This document shows, one piece after another, positions 1-10,701 of a stretch of DNA of 64,000 nt. Numbering within the stretch: the first letter of the stretch is position 1; each line of letters starts with the position of its first letter. The position numbers were made by a program, and so were the translations under genes. Source of the DNA: Adineta vaga (Eukaryota; Rotifera); assembly GCA_021613535.1 (NCBI GenBank), contig CP075494.1, positions 496,001 to 560,000 of the forward strand, written 5' to 3'. The notes under the pieces were generated by a model. It ran no database searches. It saw only the letters and a list, made by a program, of their open reading frames with translations, and was not told the origin of the DNA.

Positions 1-1181
1 AACTCAGCCATTTGTTGAGAGATCATTCTCATCTTCGAACTCGACCGAGATATTAATGAGACAATTCTGTGCACAAAGTTTCAGCTCAATCGAATGTAGT
101 TGTGAAGAGTTATCGTGTAAACGGCCGGACGGACGGACATACAGATCGATTATAGTAGTGTACTCACTTTTTGAGTACACAACAAGTATATTGATTGAAT
201 ATATCGAAAGGGTGTGGGTGAGGGTGTGGGTGTGGGTGGTTGTGGTTGAGGCTGTGGAAGGATGCAAGCCAGTATCTCTATTCACCCAAACCCTCACCCA
301 CGCCTGCACCTTCATCCACACCCACACCCACACTCTAAACGCGTAGTCCCATCAGCGCATGCATCTCCTCCATCAAAAATCGTCACACTAACGAAAATAA
401 CTCCAAAATAAAATCACACAAACAGATAAAAATGAAAATGATTCATACTGTATGTTTCGGTTCTGCGTCACTCTCAATCACACATTGTGAGAATGAATGA
501 AAGTAGACGCAAGGGTGAGCGAAATAAAAATATCCGAAACCCTCACCCTCACCCAAATTTCCTTAATATTTATCTCGGCGCTATGGGTGAAAGTTTAGAA
601 AACTGAAGGATACTGCCATTCACAGCCTCACCCACACCCAACAAACTTTTCCTCTATAAAAAAAAACTTTCTCAATATCTGTTCTGCAAAACAAAATATA
701 GGAACGTGATATAAAGAGAAATCGTGACAAAAAATGATATTTAACAAATTCTAGTAAATATTTCAAATTAATATATATTTTATTATTGATCTTAATCATT
801 CATTGACAAAGAAAATTCATACTTTGTTTTGACATAAAACATGTTCTATGATTCATCAAAGTTCTTACGAATTATGATTTTCATAAACGAAAAATATGAA
901 TTATTTTTACGAACTTAATTAAATTCTATTCAGTTAAACTAATTAAGTTTCTAGACTATTTAAATTCAAAAGGAAAAGCTCTTCGAAAAATATGTTTTCT
1001 TTTTTTCCTATATGATGCCTAGAATAAATAGAGAGAAGAAAGAAAAAGAAAACTATAAATTAAGAGGAAATCAACGATCAATGTCACTTTTTTTTACCAA
1101 ACAAGAATATTATAATCAATTATTAGTATATTCTAACATTAATACAAAACATTTGGATTATAAAACAATATCGTCTCAAAC
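1..1181. repeat. 5' part of large duplication, non-coding
   Basis: No gene is recognised before the signal-peptide exon at 1182. The block holds a CGGACGGACGGACATA motif (about 123-142), the TGTGGG hairpin 210-335, a conserved motif (337-395) that recurs at 14157-14210 and 45350-45405, and smaller C-rich and G-rich telomere-like patches at 510-640. The whole stretch recurs nearly unchanged from 45013. The copy begins before the window, so its left border is not visible. Confidence 0.7.
210..335. repeat. TGTGGG hairpin, long form
   Basis: A G-rich left arm (GGGTGTGGGTGAGGGTGTGG and more, 210-258) is followed by a loop of about 30 nt and a C-rich right arm (282-335) of CCCACAC units. The arms are complementary with interruptions. 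The identical structure recurs at 45222-45347. Confidence 0.9.
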
Positions 1182-4100
1182 ATGTGCAACTTCTACATAT
1201 TCGTCAGTATTTTTCTGATTCTTATTAATCCAACATCAGGTAAATAGTCTTATTTAGATAGATTTTGTATTTGGTATTTGTCCCACGAACGAGTCCTATT
1301 AATTATTAACCATCTATTCTATAATCCTTTATTATACAATATATTCACGCCATGATACATCTCAATACGAATATTGATTTCTAAAAATGTGTGATATTTG
1401 CGTCTATGTTTAACATTCATAAAAATGAACAGCATTCTATAAAATGAAGGTCAATACTTATACTAGAGAAAACGTCTTCAAATTTTATTCTAAGGTTCTA
1501 TAGAGAATGCAATTCATTTTCAGTAAAATTTTTCTCCTATTAGTCTAAATATTCTATCTATTTTTATATGTTAAAATTGAGATTCAGTTGAAAACTTTCT
1601 TCAATTCAATACAAGATAAGAAAAGCTACAGAATGTTGAACTCTTTTCTAATAGTAGAGAAAAACAAGTTCTGAAAATCGAAAATTATATGTTAGCCATT
1701 TAAATTCAATCCTTTATTTTTCGTTTTAAAATATTTATCTTTATATCAGTTTTAATCTTAATCGGTTATGTATTTATCAATACTACTATAAGACCATATT
1801 AATCATTATCTTATTCTGAATCAGCCAATGTTTTTTTTATAACATAATAAACAAAGTAACAAAAACATTAGTATAACGGATACGACTATGTCGGAAGATA
1901 TGTTTTACAATACTAAAAAGAACTGTACAAAAATAAAAAGCATAGTTCTAGTTTTTCCGAGATTATCATCTACGTTTGTTTATTTTCTCCTAGCTATTTC
2001 ATTCAATCAACCAAAATTTTGTCCAACAGCAGCTTGGAATAGAAATCCAGTCACTTTTGCTAATCAATCAGTAGTTGGTATACGTCCTGGCGCCATCTTT
2101 ATCAATACAAATAATACAATATTTGTCGCTTATCGACAGACAAGTCAGATCTTGATATGGAATGAAAATAGCACTATACCAACTAAGACAATTTCAGGCA
2201 ACTTTTGGAGTCCTAGCTCTATCTTCGTTACACAAAATGGTGATATTTATATCGACGATGGTCTCAAGAATGGTCGAGTACAAAGATGGATCGCAAGTAA
2301 TGACACATTTGTCACTGTCATGAATGTTAATTCGTCGTGTCGTGGTCTCTTTATTGATCTCAACAACAATTTGTACTGCTCGATAAATAATAAACATCAA
2401 GTTGTGAAAAAGTCATTAGATGATCTTGTGATGAAAACAATTCCAGTTGCTGGAACAGGTAATGAAGGATCTGAATCGAATCAACTCAGTAGTCCTGGTG
2501 GAATATTTGTTGATGTTAACTTTGATTTATATGTGACCGATTGTGGCAATCATCGAGTTCAGTTATTTCCATTAGGAGAATCAAATGGAATCACAGTCGT
2601 TGGTGAAACTTCAGCAAGTCGAACAATTATACTCAATTGCCCTAGCGCAGTTGTGTTAGATGCTGACAAATATTTATTCATTACAGATCTCGTTAGTAGT
2701 CGTATTTTTGGCGGAGGAGCATATGGTTTTCGTTGTTTAGTTGGATGTTATAGGGATGGCTCACACACGAACCAATTAGACTCTCCTTATTCTTTTAGTT
2801 TCGATCGATCCGGTAATATGTTTGTGATTGATTCCAGTCACCATGGAATTCGAAAGTTTGTGTTGTTGGAAAGTCCTTGTGGTAAGTTGAGAATTGAATA
2901 TTTTAAGTGAAGAAAAAAGATTTTCTCCACTATGATTATAATATATAAAAAACGGATCAGTTAAATATTTAGACCAATGTGAGCTATGAGATATAGGAAA
3001 ATATATTACGCACAACGATGGATGATTTTACTCAGTTATATAAAAAATAACGTTTCTCAAGAAGACAAAAATAAAAATCCATGCTCTACTTTATTTCTTC
3101 TGGGGGATATTGTATTAATATACAATCATTTCATTTAGAAAAATCTTTCTTTGCATCTCTCTTGGTACCCTTGAATCATGAGTTGTGATATCATTTTCTT
3201 TTGTTACTAATAGAATCTCCAACAGAAATTTCTCTTATATTACATTTGTTTTGTATTAAAGTATTGAACCATTGATATGTGATGATTTCAAGCATCTAAT
3301 TCAGTGAGTATTCTTCTGAATATGGCTGACTTTCATGAGTACATATTTATTATTATCAATAGTGATTAAGTGTTGTCATCGTAGAACGATCGTATTATAA
3401 ATCCTTTTTGTTGGTGACGATGAGGTTCATCAAGATAAATCCATAGTCAAATAAAATAATTTCATTTTATGATCAGAGAATTTTTTGTCATTTATTGAGA
3501 TCGATTAAAGCGATAACACAAAAGTTCTCACATATTAAGCAACACAATTCAATATTTTATTTTATTGTTCAACAAATCCATTTTTGTTCAGTATAAATAT
3601 AATTTCTTTAGAGATTTCGTTGAATATTGTTATGCGTCAGTTATCGTGAAATATCATCGACTCATAATTCTTAAGTCATGATTACGTCGTATCAATGTTT
3701 ATTTTTTATGATAAAATGTGAATTTCATCATCGCTTTATCTTCGACTAAAACATTTTTCTGCGAAGGAACTGAAAATAAATTGGTATCTGATATTTGAAA
3801 CATGAAAATATAGATCTGTATGAGAAGTAAAATTTATTCTTAACTTTTTTTTAATGTAATTCAGGCAGCTTAATACACGAATAATACCGTGACTTTTTAA
3901 ATTGAAAAGTATGAAAAAGGTTTTGCATCTATATTGATTAGAAACACAAAAGCGTCTTTTATTATATCGAATTGAACTTCTTATTGAACACTATAACATG
4001 AAGTAGATTGCGATCGAGTTAAATATAGTACTATACACTTTCTCATAACTGTAGTTGATGATTTCCATTGATGTTTAATGTTTTCTTTCAAAATTGATCT

Positions 4101-7100
4101 AAAAGTCTGTAGAAACTTTTAATATATCATTTTGAATCTTCGAAAAGAAAGGTATAGTTACAAATAAACATTTAAACAAAAGATTCGAATTAACACTTGC
4201 AGATTCTTATCGGATATATTTATTTCCGAAAGTAAATAGCTACATATAGGCGAAAACTAGATGTATGTTGTCAATACCACTTTGTTTTCTAATATTTAGT
4301 TATTTTCTTTAAAAAGACGAATTTCTTAAATTAGTTATTTTTTTAAAACTGTTCTTTCTCTAATCCGTATCCCCTTTCTTTGAGATTCAGATTTTTCAAA
4401 ATAATTGAGACATTGGTTTTATTCATTCTCATTCTTAAATTTTATCTATCTGTCTTTTATTTTTTCTAGTTACTTCTTCTAAACAATTACAATTTTGTCC
4501 AACAGCAGCTTGGAATAGAAATGCAATTACTATTGCTAATCAATCAATAGTCGGTAGATATCCTGGAGCCATCTTTATCAATGCATATAATACAATATTT
4601 GTTGCCAATCAAGAGGCAAAACAGATCTTGATATGGAATGAAAATAGCACTATACCAACTAAGACACTTTCAGGCAACTTCCAGAATCCTGGCTCTATCT
4701 TCGTTACACAAAATGGTGATATTTATATCGACGATGGTCTCAAGAATGGTCGAGTACAAAGATGGATCGCAAGTAATAATACATTTGTCACTGTCTTGAA
4801 GGTTTACTCGGCGTGTCATGGTCTCTTTATTGATCTCGACAACAATTTGTACTGCTCGATAAATATTATGCATCAAGTTGTGAAAAAGTCATTAGATGAT
4901 CCTGTAATGGAACCGATTCCAGTTGCTGGAACAGGTGATGACGGATCTGCATCGAGGGAGCTCAATAGTCCTGGTGGAATATTTGTTGATTTTAACTTTG
5001 CTTTATATGTGACCGATTGTGGCAATGATCGAGTTCAGTTATTTCCATTAGGAGACTCAGATGGAATCACAGTCGCTGGTGAAACTTCAGCAAGTCGAAC
5101 AATTGTACTCAATTGCCCTAGCGCAGTTGTGTTAGATGCTGACAAATATTTATTTATTGCAGATCTCTTGAATCATCGTATTGTTGGTGAAGGAGCATAT
5201 GGCTTTCGTTGTTTAGTTGGATGTTATGGGGGTGGCTCGCAAATGGATCAATTAGGCTCTCCTTATTCTTTTAGTTTCGATCGTTCTGGTAATATGTTTG
5301 TCAGTGATCAACTGAATAGTCGAATTCAAAAGTTTGCGTTGTTGGAAAGTTCTTGTGGTAAGTTGAAAATAGTCGAAGAATTCCAATAGTTTGAAGACAG
5401 AAGAAAGAGATAGACTGGATTTCTATTTTTGTTATATATTTGTGAAGACTTTTAATAAATTCTAAAATAAAAGAGAAATGCAAGAAATATGACAATATAA
5501 GACGTATATTAATCAGATGGATTAACAAAAAACACGAAAAACGAGAGATAAAATCTTGATTGTACAAAAAGATTTGAGAAGTAGTGTAATAAGAGTTAAA
5601 TATTAGTTTATACGTATAATATTGAACACATATGTACATTCAAATGAAGGAATTAAAATTACAGGTTAATAGACAATTATGAACAAGACTGATGAAGCGT
5701 GTCAGTCTTTGTTGGCTTCATATATGAGCAACGAAAGGGACATCAGCGAAAGAAGACGAAAGAAAGAGAGAATAGAGAAAAAGTGACCTTCGTGGGAGTC
5801 GAACCCACATCTTCTGCTATCCGGGCAGATGTCCTAGACCAGTTAGACCAGAACGACCATCTTAATCTCAAGCTTAGCGTTGTGTGATTCACACAAACGC
5901 TAACAGTCTTCTATCGATTCTGATCTTAATTTCAAATTTTTAATTCTGAAATAACTTAGGTTTCGACTATTTATATTTCTACTGAGCAATTGAGTATGTC
6001 GAATGTTAAAGAAGTGAAATACTAATTAAATTTTTATAAATTTTATTTTTATATTCTTTCTTTTATCTTCAGATATTGTACCTAATCAACCCAAGTTTTG
6101 TTCAACAGCTGTTTGGCATCGCAATGGATCTACATTTGCAAATGAAACAACACTGGGATCTAAGCCTCGCACTATTGCGATCGATGCGAAGGATTCCGTT
6201 TATTTTATTCATTCAGAAAGAAATGAGCTTTTGGTATGGTGCAATGATAGTATCAATCCAATAAAAAACATTTCTGGTAACTTCTCCAATCCATCATCCA
6301 TTTTCGTCACAACAAATGGTGATGTTTATATTGATAATGGTCAATTGAATAGTCAAGTCGTTCAATGGACACCAAATACTTTTAAATTTACCACTGCTAT
6401 GGATGTTTTCTCAGCATGCTTGTGTCTCTTTATCGATATTAATTATGATCTCTACTGTTCAATGCATGATCGTCATCGGATTGCGAGAAGGCCGCTATTG
6501 GATCGTTTTATGTCGGTGAACATTGTTGCTGGAACAGGTAGCGAAGGATCCAGTTCGGATGAACTTAATCATCCTAAAGGTATCTTCGTTGACGTAAAAT
6601 TCAATTTATATGTAGCAGATTGTGGAAATAATCGAATTCAAGTATTTAAACCAGAGCAGTCGGATGGTATTACAATTGCAGGTGGTAGTTTATCAAGTCA
6701 AACAGTTACTCTTAATTGTCCAAGTGGAATCGCATTAGATGCTCAGAAATATCTATTTATTGTGGACAGTAGAAATCATCGTATTATCGGTCAAGAACAA
6801 GATGGTTTTCGATGTTTACTCGGTTGTTATGGACAGGGCACTCATTCTACACAATTATCATTTCCATCAACTCTTACTTTCGATCGTTTTGGTAACATGT
6901 TTATTTTAGATCAAGGAAATAATCGAATTCAAAAATTTCAATATTTAGAAAATACTTGTGGTATGTTTTATGAAAAATCGATAGTATATAAAAGAATAAA
7001 GGTGTTAGCTCGTAAAAAAGTAGGATGTAAGTGTGGATATAGAGAGACGACTCCTTCACCCACACTCTTCCACATTAGATTGAATTCTAACTTTTGAATA

Positions 7101-9208
7101 TAATTCAAACAAATTGTGTACTTTGTAAATAATTGATTTTATTTTTGTATTTTATAGATACATCATCGATTACTGACACACAATATCCATCTGCACTGAA
7201 AACCACAAGTGAAATGTATTTTCGACATTGTAACTTCGAAAAATTTTATTATGAAGCTCTTGAGATCTCTGTATCAGAGATCTATTCTTACAATATACTA
7301 AGTAGTAGCAATGACAAAATTAATTTATATGGTTATATCTATGAAAATAATTTCAATCCACTTGCTCCACTTGAAAATTTACTTGCAGAAAATAATGATA
7401 TTAGTGAAACTAACCATCAATTTAAACTTAGAGTTCCTCTTTACGTCAACATTACGTATATTTTAGTAGTAACAACAAATTCTCCTGAAGATATTGGTGA
7501 ATTTAAACTCAATTTCATCGGCTGGAAAAATATCAATATCACGCGTCAAAGTAAGTGAATATATCTTCTTAATTGATGCCATCAATGTAAAATATAGTCA
7601 AACAAGTAGAATTTTTTCTTATTCAAAGTAAAATGTTCATAATAACTTCTGAATATTCTTTCTTTGATTATTTAAATAGTAATACCACTCAACAATCATT
7701 TAAATTATTCATCAGAGTTCACTTTTACTAGTACAATGTATTATCGTGATTGTCGAATACCAAAATGTTACTATGAAACATTAGAAATCAATGTAATTAC
7801 AACAGGTATATATGTTTTATGGAGTGAGAGTAATATGGATATGTATGGATACATTTACAAAGATGATTTTGATTCGTTAAAAACATCAGAGAATTTACAC
7901 TTAGAACATAATGGAACATGTAATGAATATCAATTTAAATTTATTACTAATCTTAACAATTATACAAAATATATATTGGTTATAACAACATATTATCCAT
8001 ATACTATGGGAAAGTTCTCTATTTTTATATCCGGTCCGAATAATGTTAGTCTTAATCGTTTTTGTGAGTATCTCTATAGTTTTTTTAATTAATATAAACA
8101 TATTTTCAACTTGTATATGAACTCTTTAGATCCAAAATTTGGTAGTTGTATTGGTGGTGATCAATGTAATTTTTATGTGAAAAGTGTTGGTTTGACGTTG
8201 GATGATATTTTGCATGATGAACTTCGTTCAAATAAACCTTTGAATGATCAATCCATCTCTATTAAATTAAGTGCAGCTCTAACAATAATTATGTTCGTTG
8301 CAGGTTTAATTAATAGTATTCTTTCTTTTCTTACATTTCAAAATAAAGATGCACAACAAGTTGGATGTGGATTATATCTTCTAGCATCATCAATAACTTC
8401 TCTCTTAACGATTATTATGTTTACAATAAAATTTTGGTTTCTTGTTATTACTCGAATTAATGTTTCAATTATTGATCTATCGGTTTTTCAAAGCGGTTGT
8501 AAATCTATTGAACCTCTTCTCAAACTTTTTCTATATTTCGATAATTGGCTCAATGCTTGTGTTGCTATTGAACGAGCATTTCACGTTTTCAAAGGAATTA
8601 ATGTTAATCGAGAGAAGAGTAAAAGTATTGCTCGATGGATTATTCTTATTTTACCATTCTGTATTATGGGTACTCTTATTCATGAACCAATCTTTCGCAA
8701 ATCCTTTGAATATCCATCAGAAATGAAGAGAAATGAATCAAATCAAACATATACAAACAAAACTGATGAAGAAGTAACAACATATCGGCCAGTACAATGT
8801 ATTGTTGAATATCCTCGTTCTATTCAAGATTATAATACGATCATTTTATTTTTTCATCTTGTTGTTCCATTTATTGCTAATTTTTGTTCAGCTCTCTTCA
8901 TCATCTTTGGTGCTGCTCGACAACGATCAAAAATACAAAAAAATCAAAAATACATAGATCATGTTCGTACACAATTTATTGAACATAAACAAATAATCAT
9001 TAGTCCTATTGTTTTACTTACTTTATCATCACCACGTTTAATCATTGCATTACTTCCTGGATGTATTAAAATATCACAAAATTTATGGATATATTTATCA
9101 GCTTATTTTATTTCATTTATTCCATCAGTGCTTATTTTTATGATATTTGTTTATCCTTCAGAAATATACATGAAAGCATTTAAACAGTCGGTAACTATTA
9201 GTCGTTGA
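1182..9208 (+). CDS. NHL-repeat seven-helix receptor, copy 1
   Basis: Seven exons: 1182-1239, 1994-2881, 4470-5357, 6073-6960, 7158-7550, 7680-8063, 8130-9208. All introns are GT-AG and phase 1, and the spliced length of 4578 nt gives 1525 aa. Exon 1 encodes a signal peptide (MCNFYIFVSIFLILINPTS). Exons 2-4 are each exactly 888 nt and each encode a 296-aa NHL propeller module starting with F-C-[PS]-T-A-[AV]-W. Exons 5 and 6 encode two related 130-aa domains with aromatic YYE/YGYIY motifs. Exon 7 encodes seven hydrophobic helices, with a Cys before helix 3, an ER in place of DRY (CVAIERAF) and a Cys in extracellular loop 2 (VQCIVEY), as in rhodopsin-family receptors. It is probably a plasma-membrane receptor with a large ectodomain. 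The ligand is unknown. I chose the ATG at 1182 because it opens a signal peptide in the right phase; the longer frame from 1012 reads into a stop. Confidence 0.85.
3055..3540 (+). other. Diverged intron patch
   Basis: This part of the intron between NHL exons 2 and 3 differs from its counterpart (about 48067-48527) by many substitutions and several indels, whereas flanking intron and exon sequence is almost identical between the copies. Confidence 0.8.
5785..5857 (-). tRNA. tRNA-like sequence, isotype uncertain
   Basis: Read on the minus strand this 73-nt stretch folds as a cloverleaf. The T arm is GTGGG-TTCGACT-CCCAC, the anticodon stem is TCTGC/GCAGA with a 7-nt loop, and the D arm is GTCT/GGAC. 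A perfect B box (GGTTCGACTCC) is present. The acceptor stem has two mismatches here but only one in the second copy. Numbering gives GGA at 34-36 with C instead of U at 33. A serine tRNA would need a long variable arm, which is absent, so this may be a tRNA pseudogene or tRNA-derived element. It lies antisense in the intron before NHL exon 4. Confidence 0.55.
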
Positions 9209-9706
9209 CAAACTCATCGACAATAAACGTCGTTTTTACGATACAATATACCGAACTTATTGTCTATAGAGAGGGCATAAAATACTATATCTTGACTTTC
9301 TTATTATTTGCTTATTGCTTGTTCCCATTTTATTTCTAATCAATTTAATAAAAATGAACTCTAAAATCGAACATCTATCTTGAGGATGTGAGTGACGGTT
9401 TTACCACCATTCACACTGACAATCTCTTTTATCAATATCACATACATTTGAATCATTAATCAAAGTTCGAATAACCATTACGCATTAAAATTGTTTTTAG
9501 ATTTCTTTCACTTTTTCTAACTTAGATAGAATATTTTAAGATCCTTTTAGTTTCCAATTTATTATAAATTCTTTGTTCCATTCTTATGTTTTGATTTCTT
9601 TTATTCATATTTGTTATTATTGCTCGTCATTTTTATATTCATATGGTTGACTTTCTTCATCGAAATAGAAAATTCAGAAAAGAAACATGTGCCAAAGCAA
9701 TTTTAG
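9209..9706. other. Intergenic, end of duplication copy 1
   Basis: This is the AT-rich 3' flank of the receptor gene. A degenerate telomere-like inverted repeat lies at about 9381-9417 (GAGGATGTGAGTG with CACCATTCACAC). Duplication homology stops near 9681. No gene seen. Confidence 0.6.
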
Positions 9707-9855
9707 TTAATTCGAGTTGGAAGTGTCATACTTTTGAACACATGTTCGACAGATAGCACAACGAATTGAGGAAAGCTGTCTAACACAGCGTTCCGAGTGA
9801 CATGATTCACATGAAATAGGACATTCATCAATCATTGCTTTTCCTTTATTGAACA
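9707..9855 (-). pseudogene. Cys-rich terminal exon remnant
   Basis: On the minus strand a possible splice acceptor (GCAG just above 9855) leads into an open frame ending at TAA (9707-9709). Its product is rich in cysteine pairs (CPISCESCHSERC, then CAICRTC). No upstream exon is found, so this looks like an orphan last exon of a broken gene. The family is not recognised. It starts about 25 bp beyond the duplication border. Confidence 0.35.
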
Positions 9856-9924
9856 CTGCAAGAAGAAAACAGTTTTCGTCTCTATCAAGTTGTATTTATC
9901 GCTCTAACTGTTGCCGAGTTAATT

Positions 9925-10012
9925 GTTTATCATTTGGTGTTGAAGGAAATCTCTATGTTACTGATGTTTGGAATTATTGAATTCAAAGATTTGATTTAAT
10001 TTTTTAGTAAAA
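9925..10012 (+). pseudogene. NHL-repeat fragment
   Basis: One NHL unit is readable (GNLYVTDVWNY, stop, IQRFDL) and matches the end of an NHL blade. There is no complete frame around it. It is followed by telomere-like G-rich sequence at 10045-10113. Confidence 0.45.
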
Positions 10013-10701
10013 GAAGATTTTTGAATAATTTATTTTCGAAGAGTAGGATATGGGTGTTGATGTACTCATTATAAAATTCAAACGATTTTATTTTGAGGGT
10101 GTGGGTGTGGGCGTATTACTGGAAAATAGAATAAACAGTTTTGCATCTGTTTAAACGAACACTAGCGCATATGCAGTGGAAAACAGCAAGTGAATTACCA
10201 TCGGTTATACACACTGCCTTTGGTTCAATAAGATGCTGTGCATCTGAACAAGTCATTGCAATTTCTCGTGCTCTCAAGCCTTATGCCTTTATCTAGTATT
10301 TGAAAGTAAACTCTGTTATATATTTATCATGCTCATTTACCCAGGTCAATAATTCCGATGCTTGATTCGATCGGATTTTGAGTGACGGAATTGCAACGGA
10401 AGCCGACAGATAAATGATTCAGTTGTTACAAATTTTATGAGTATTGTTTTAAACTATACTAAATATGATCCTTCGCACGTGTCAGATCTGACTGTCGTAA
10501 ACTATATAGGATCCTATAAGAAACGGTCATGTGGCATTGTTCGTATGAATGTGATGAAAGAAACTATTGCCAAAAAAAGGCTAAACTCTACCAATGATCA
10601 GAAACAGAATAACAATGGATATCAATTTATTCTTTTATTTTGAGAATATAATTTTCTAATATCATTCCTAACATTCATCTATGAACACGTATTAGAAAGG
10701 A
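10013..10701. other. Intergenic with single TGTGGG arm
   Basis: A single G-rich arm (TTGAGGGTGTGGGTGTGGG) lies at 10093-10113, without a clear C-rich partner. The rest holds only short frames with no recognisable similarity. It separates convergent gene ends. Confidence 0.6.

Larger units (their letters stand above)
1..9681 (+). repeat. Direct duplication, copy 1 (about 9.7 kb)
   Basis: This stretch aligns in the same orientation to 45013-54678, with an offset of 45012 at the left, 44988 in the middle and 44997 at the right. Most of it is nearly identical. The clear exception is the intron patch 3055-3540, which is visibly diverged with indels. Homology stops abruptly at about 9681. It carries the whole NHL-receptor gene and the antisense tRNA-like sequence. 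An assembly join of two haplotypes is an alternative to a true genomic duplication. Confidence 0.95.

Noticed and set aside
4-346. Open frames on both strands over the hairpin (and at 44933-45358)
   Set aside because: They arise from the low-complexity GTGTGG/CCCACA repeats and show Val-Trp or Thr-His runs, not protein-like sequence.
1012-1218. 68-codon frame before the receptor gene
   Set aside because: It hits a stop before the splice donor. The overlapping frame from 1182 gives a signal peptide in the correct phase, so this frame is judged accidental.
5699-5887. 62-codon frame with GVEPTSSAIRADVL
   Set aside because: It is the plus-strand shadow of the antisense tRNA-like sequence.
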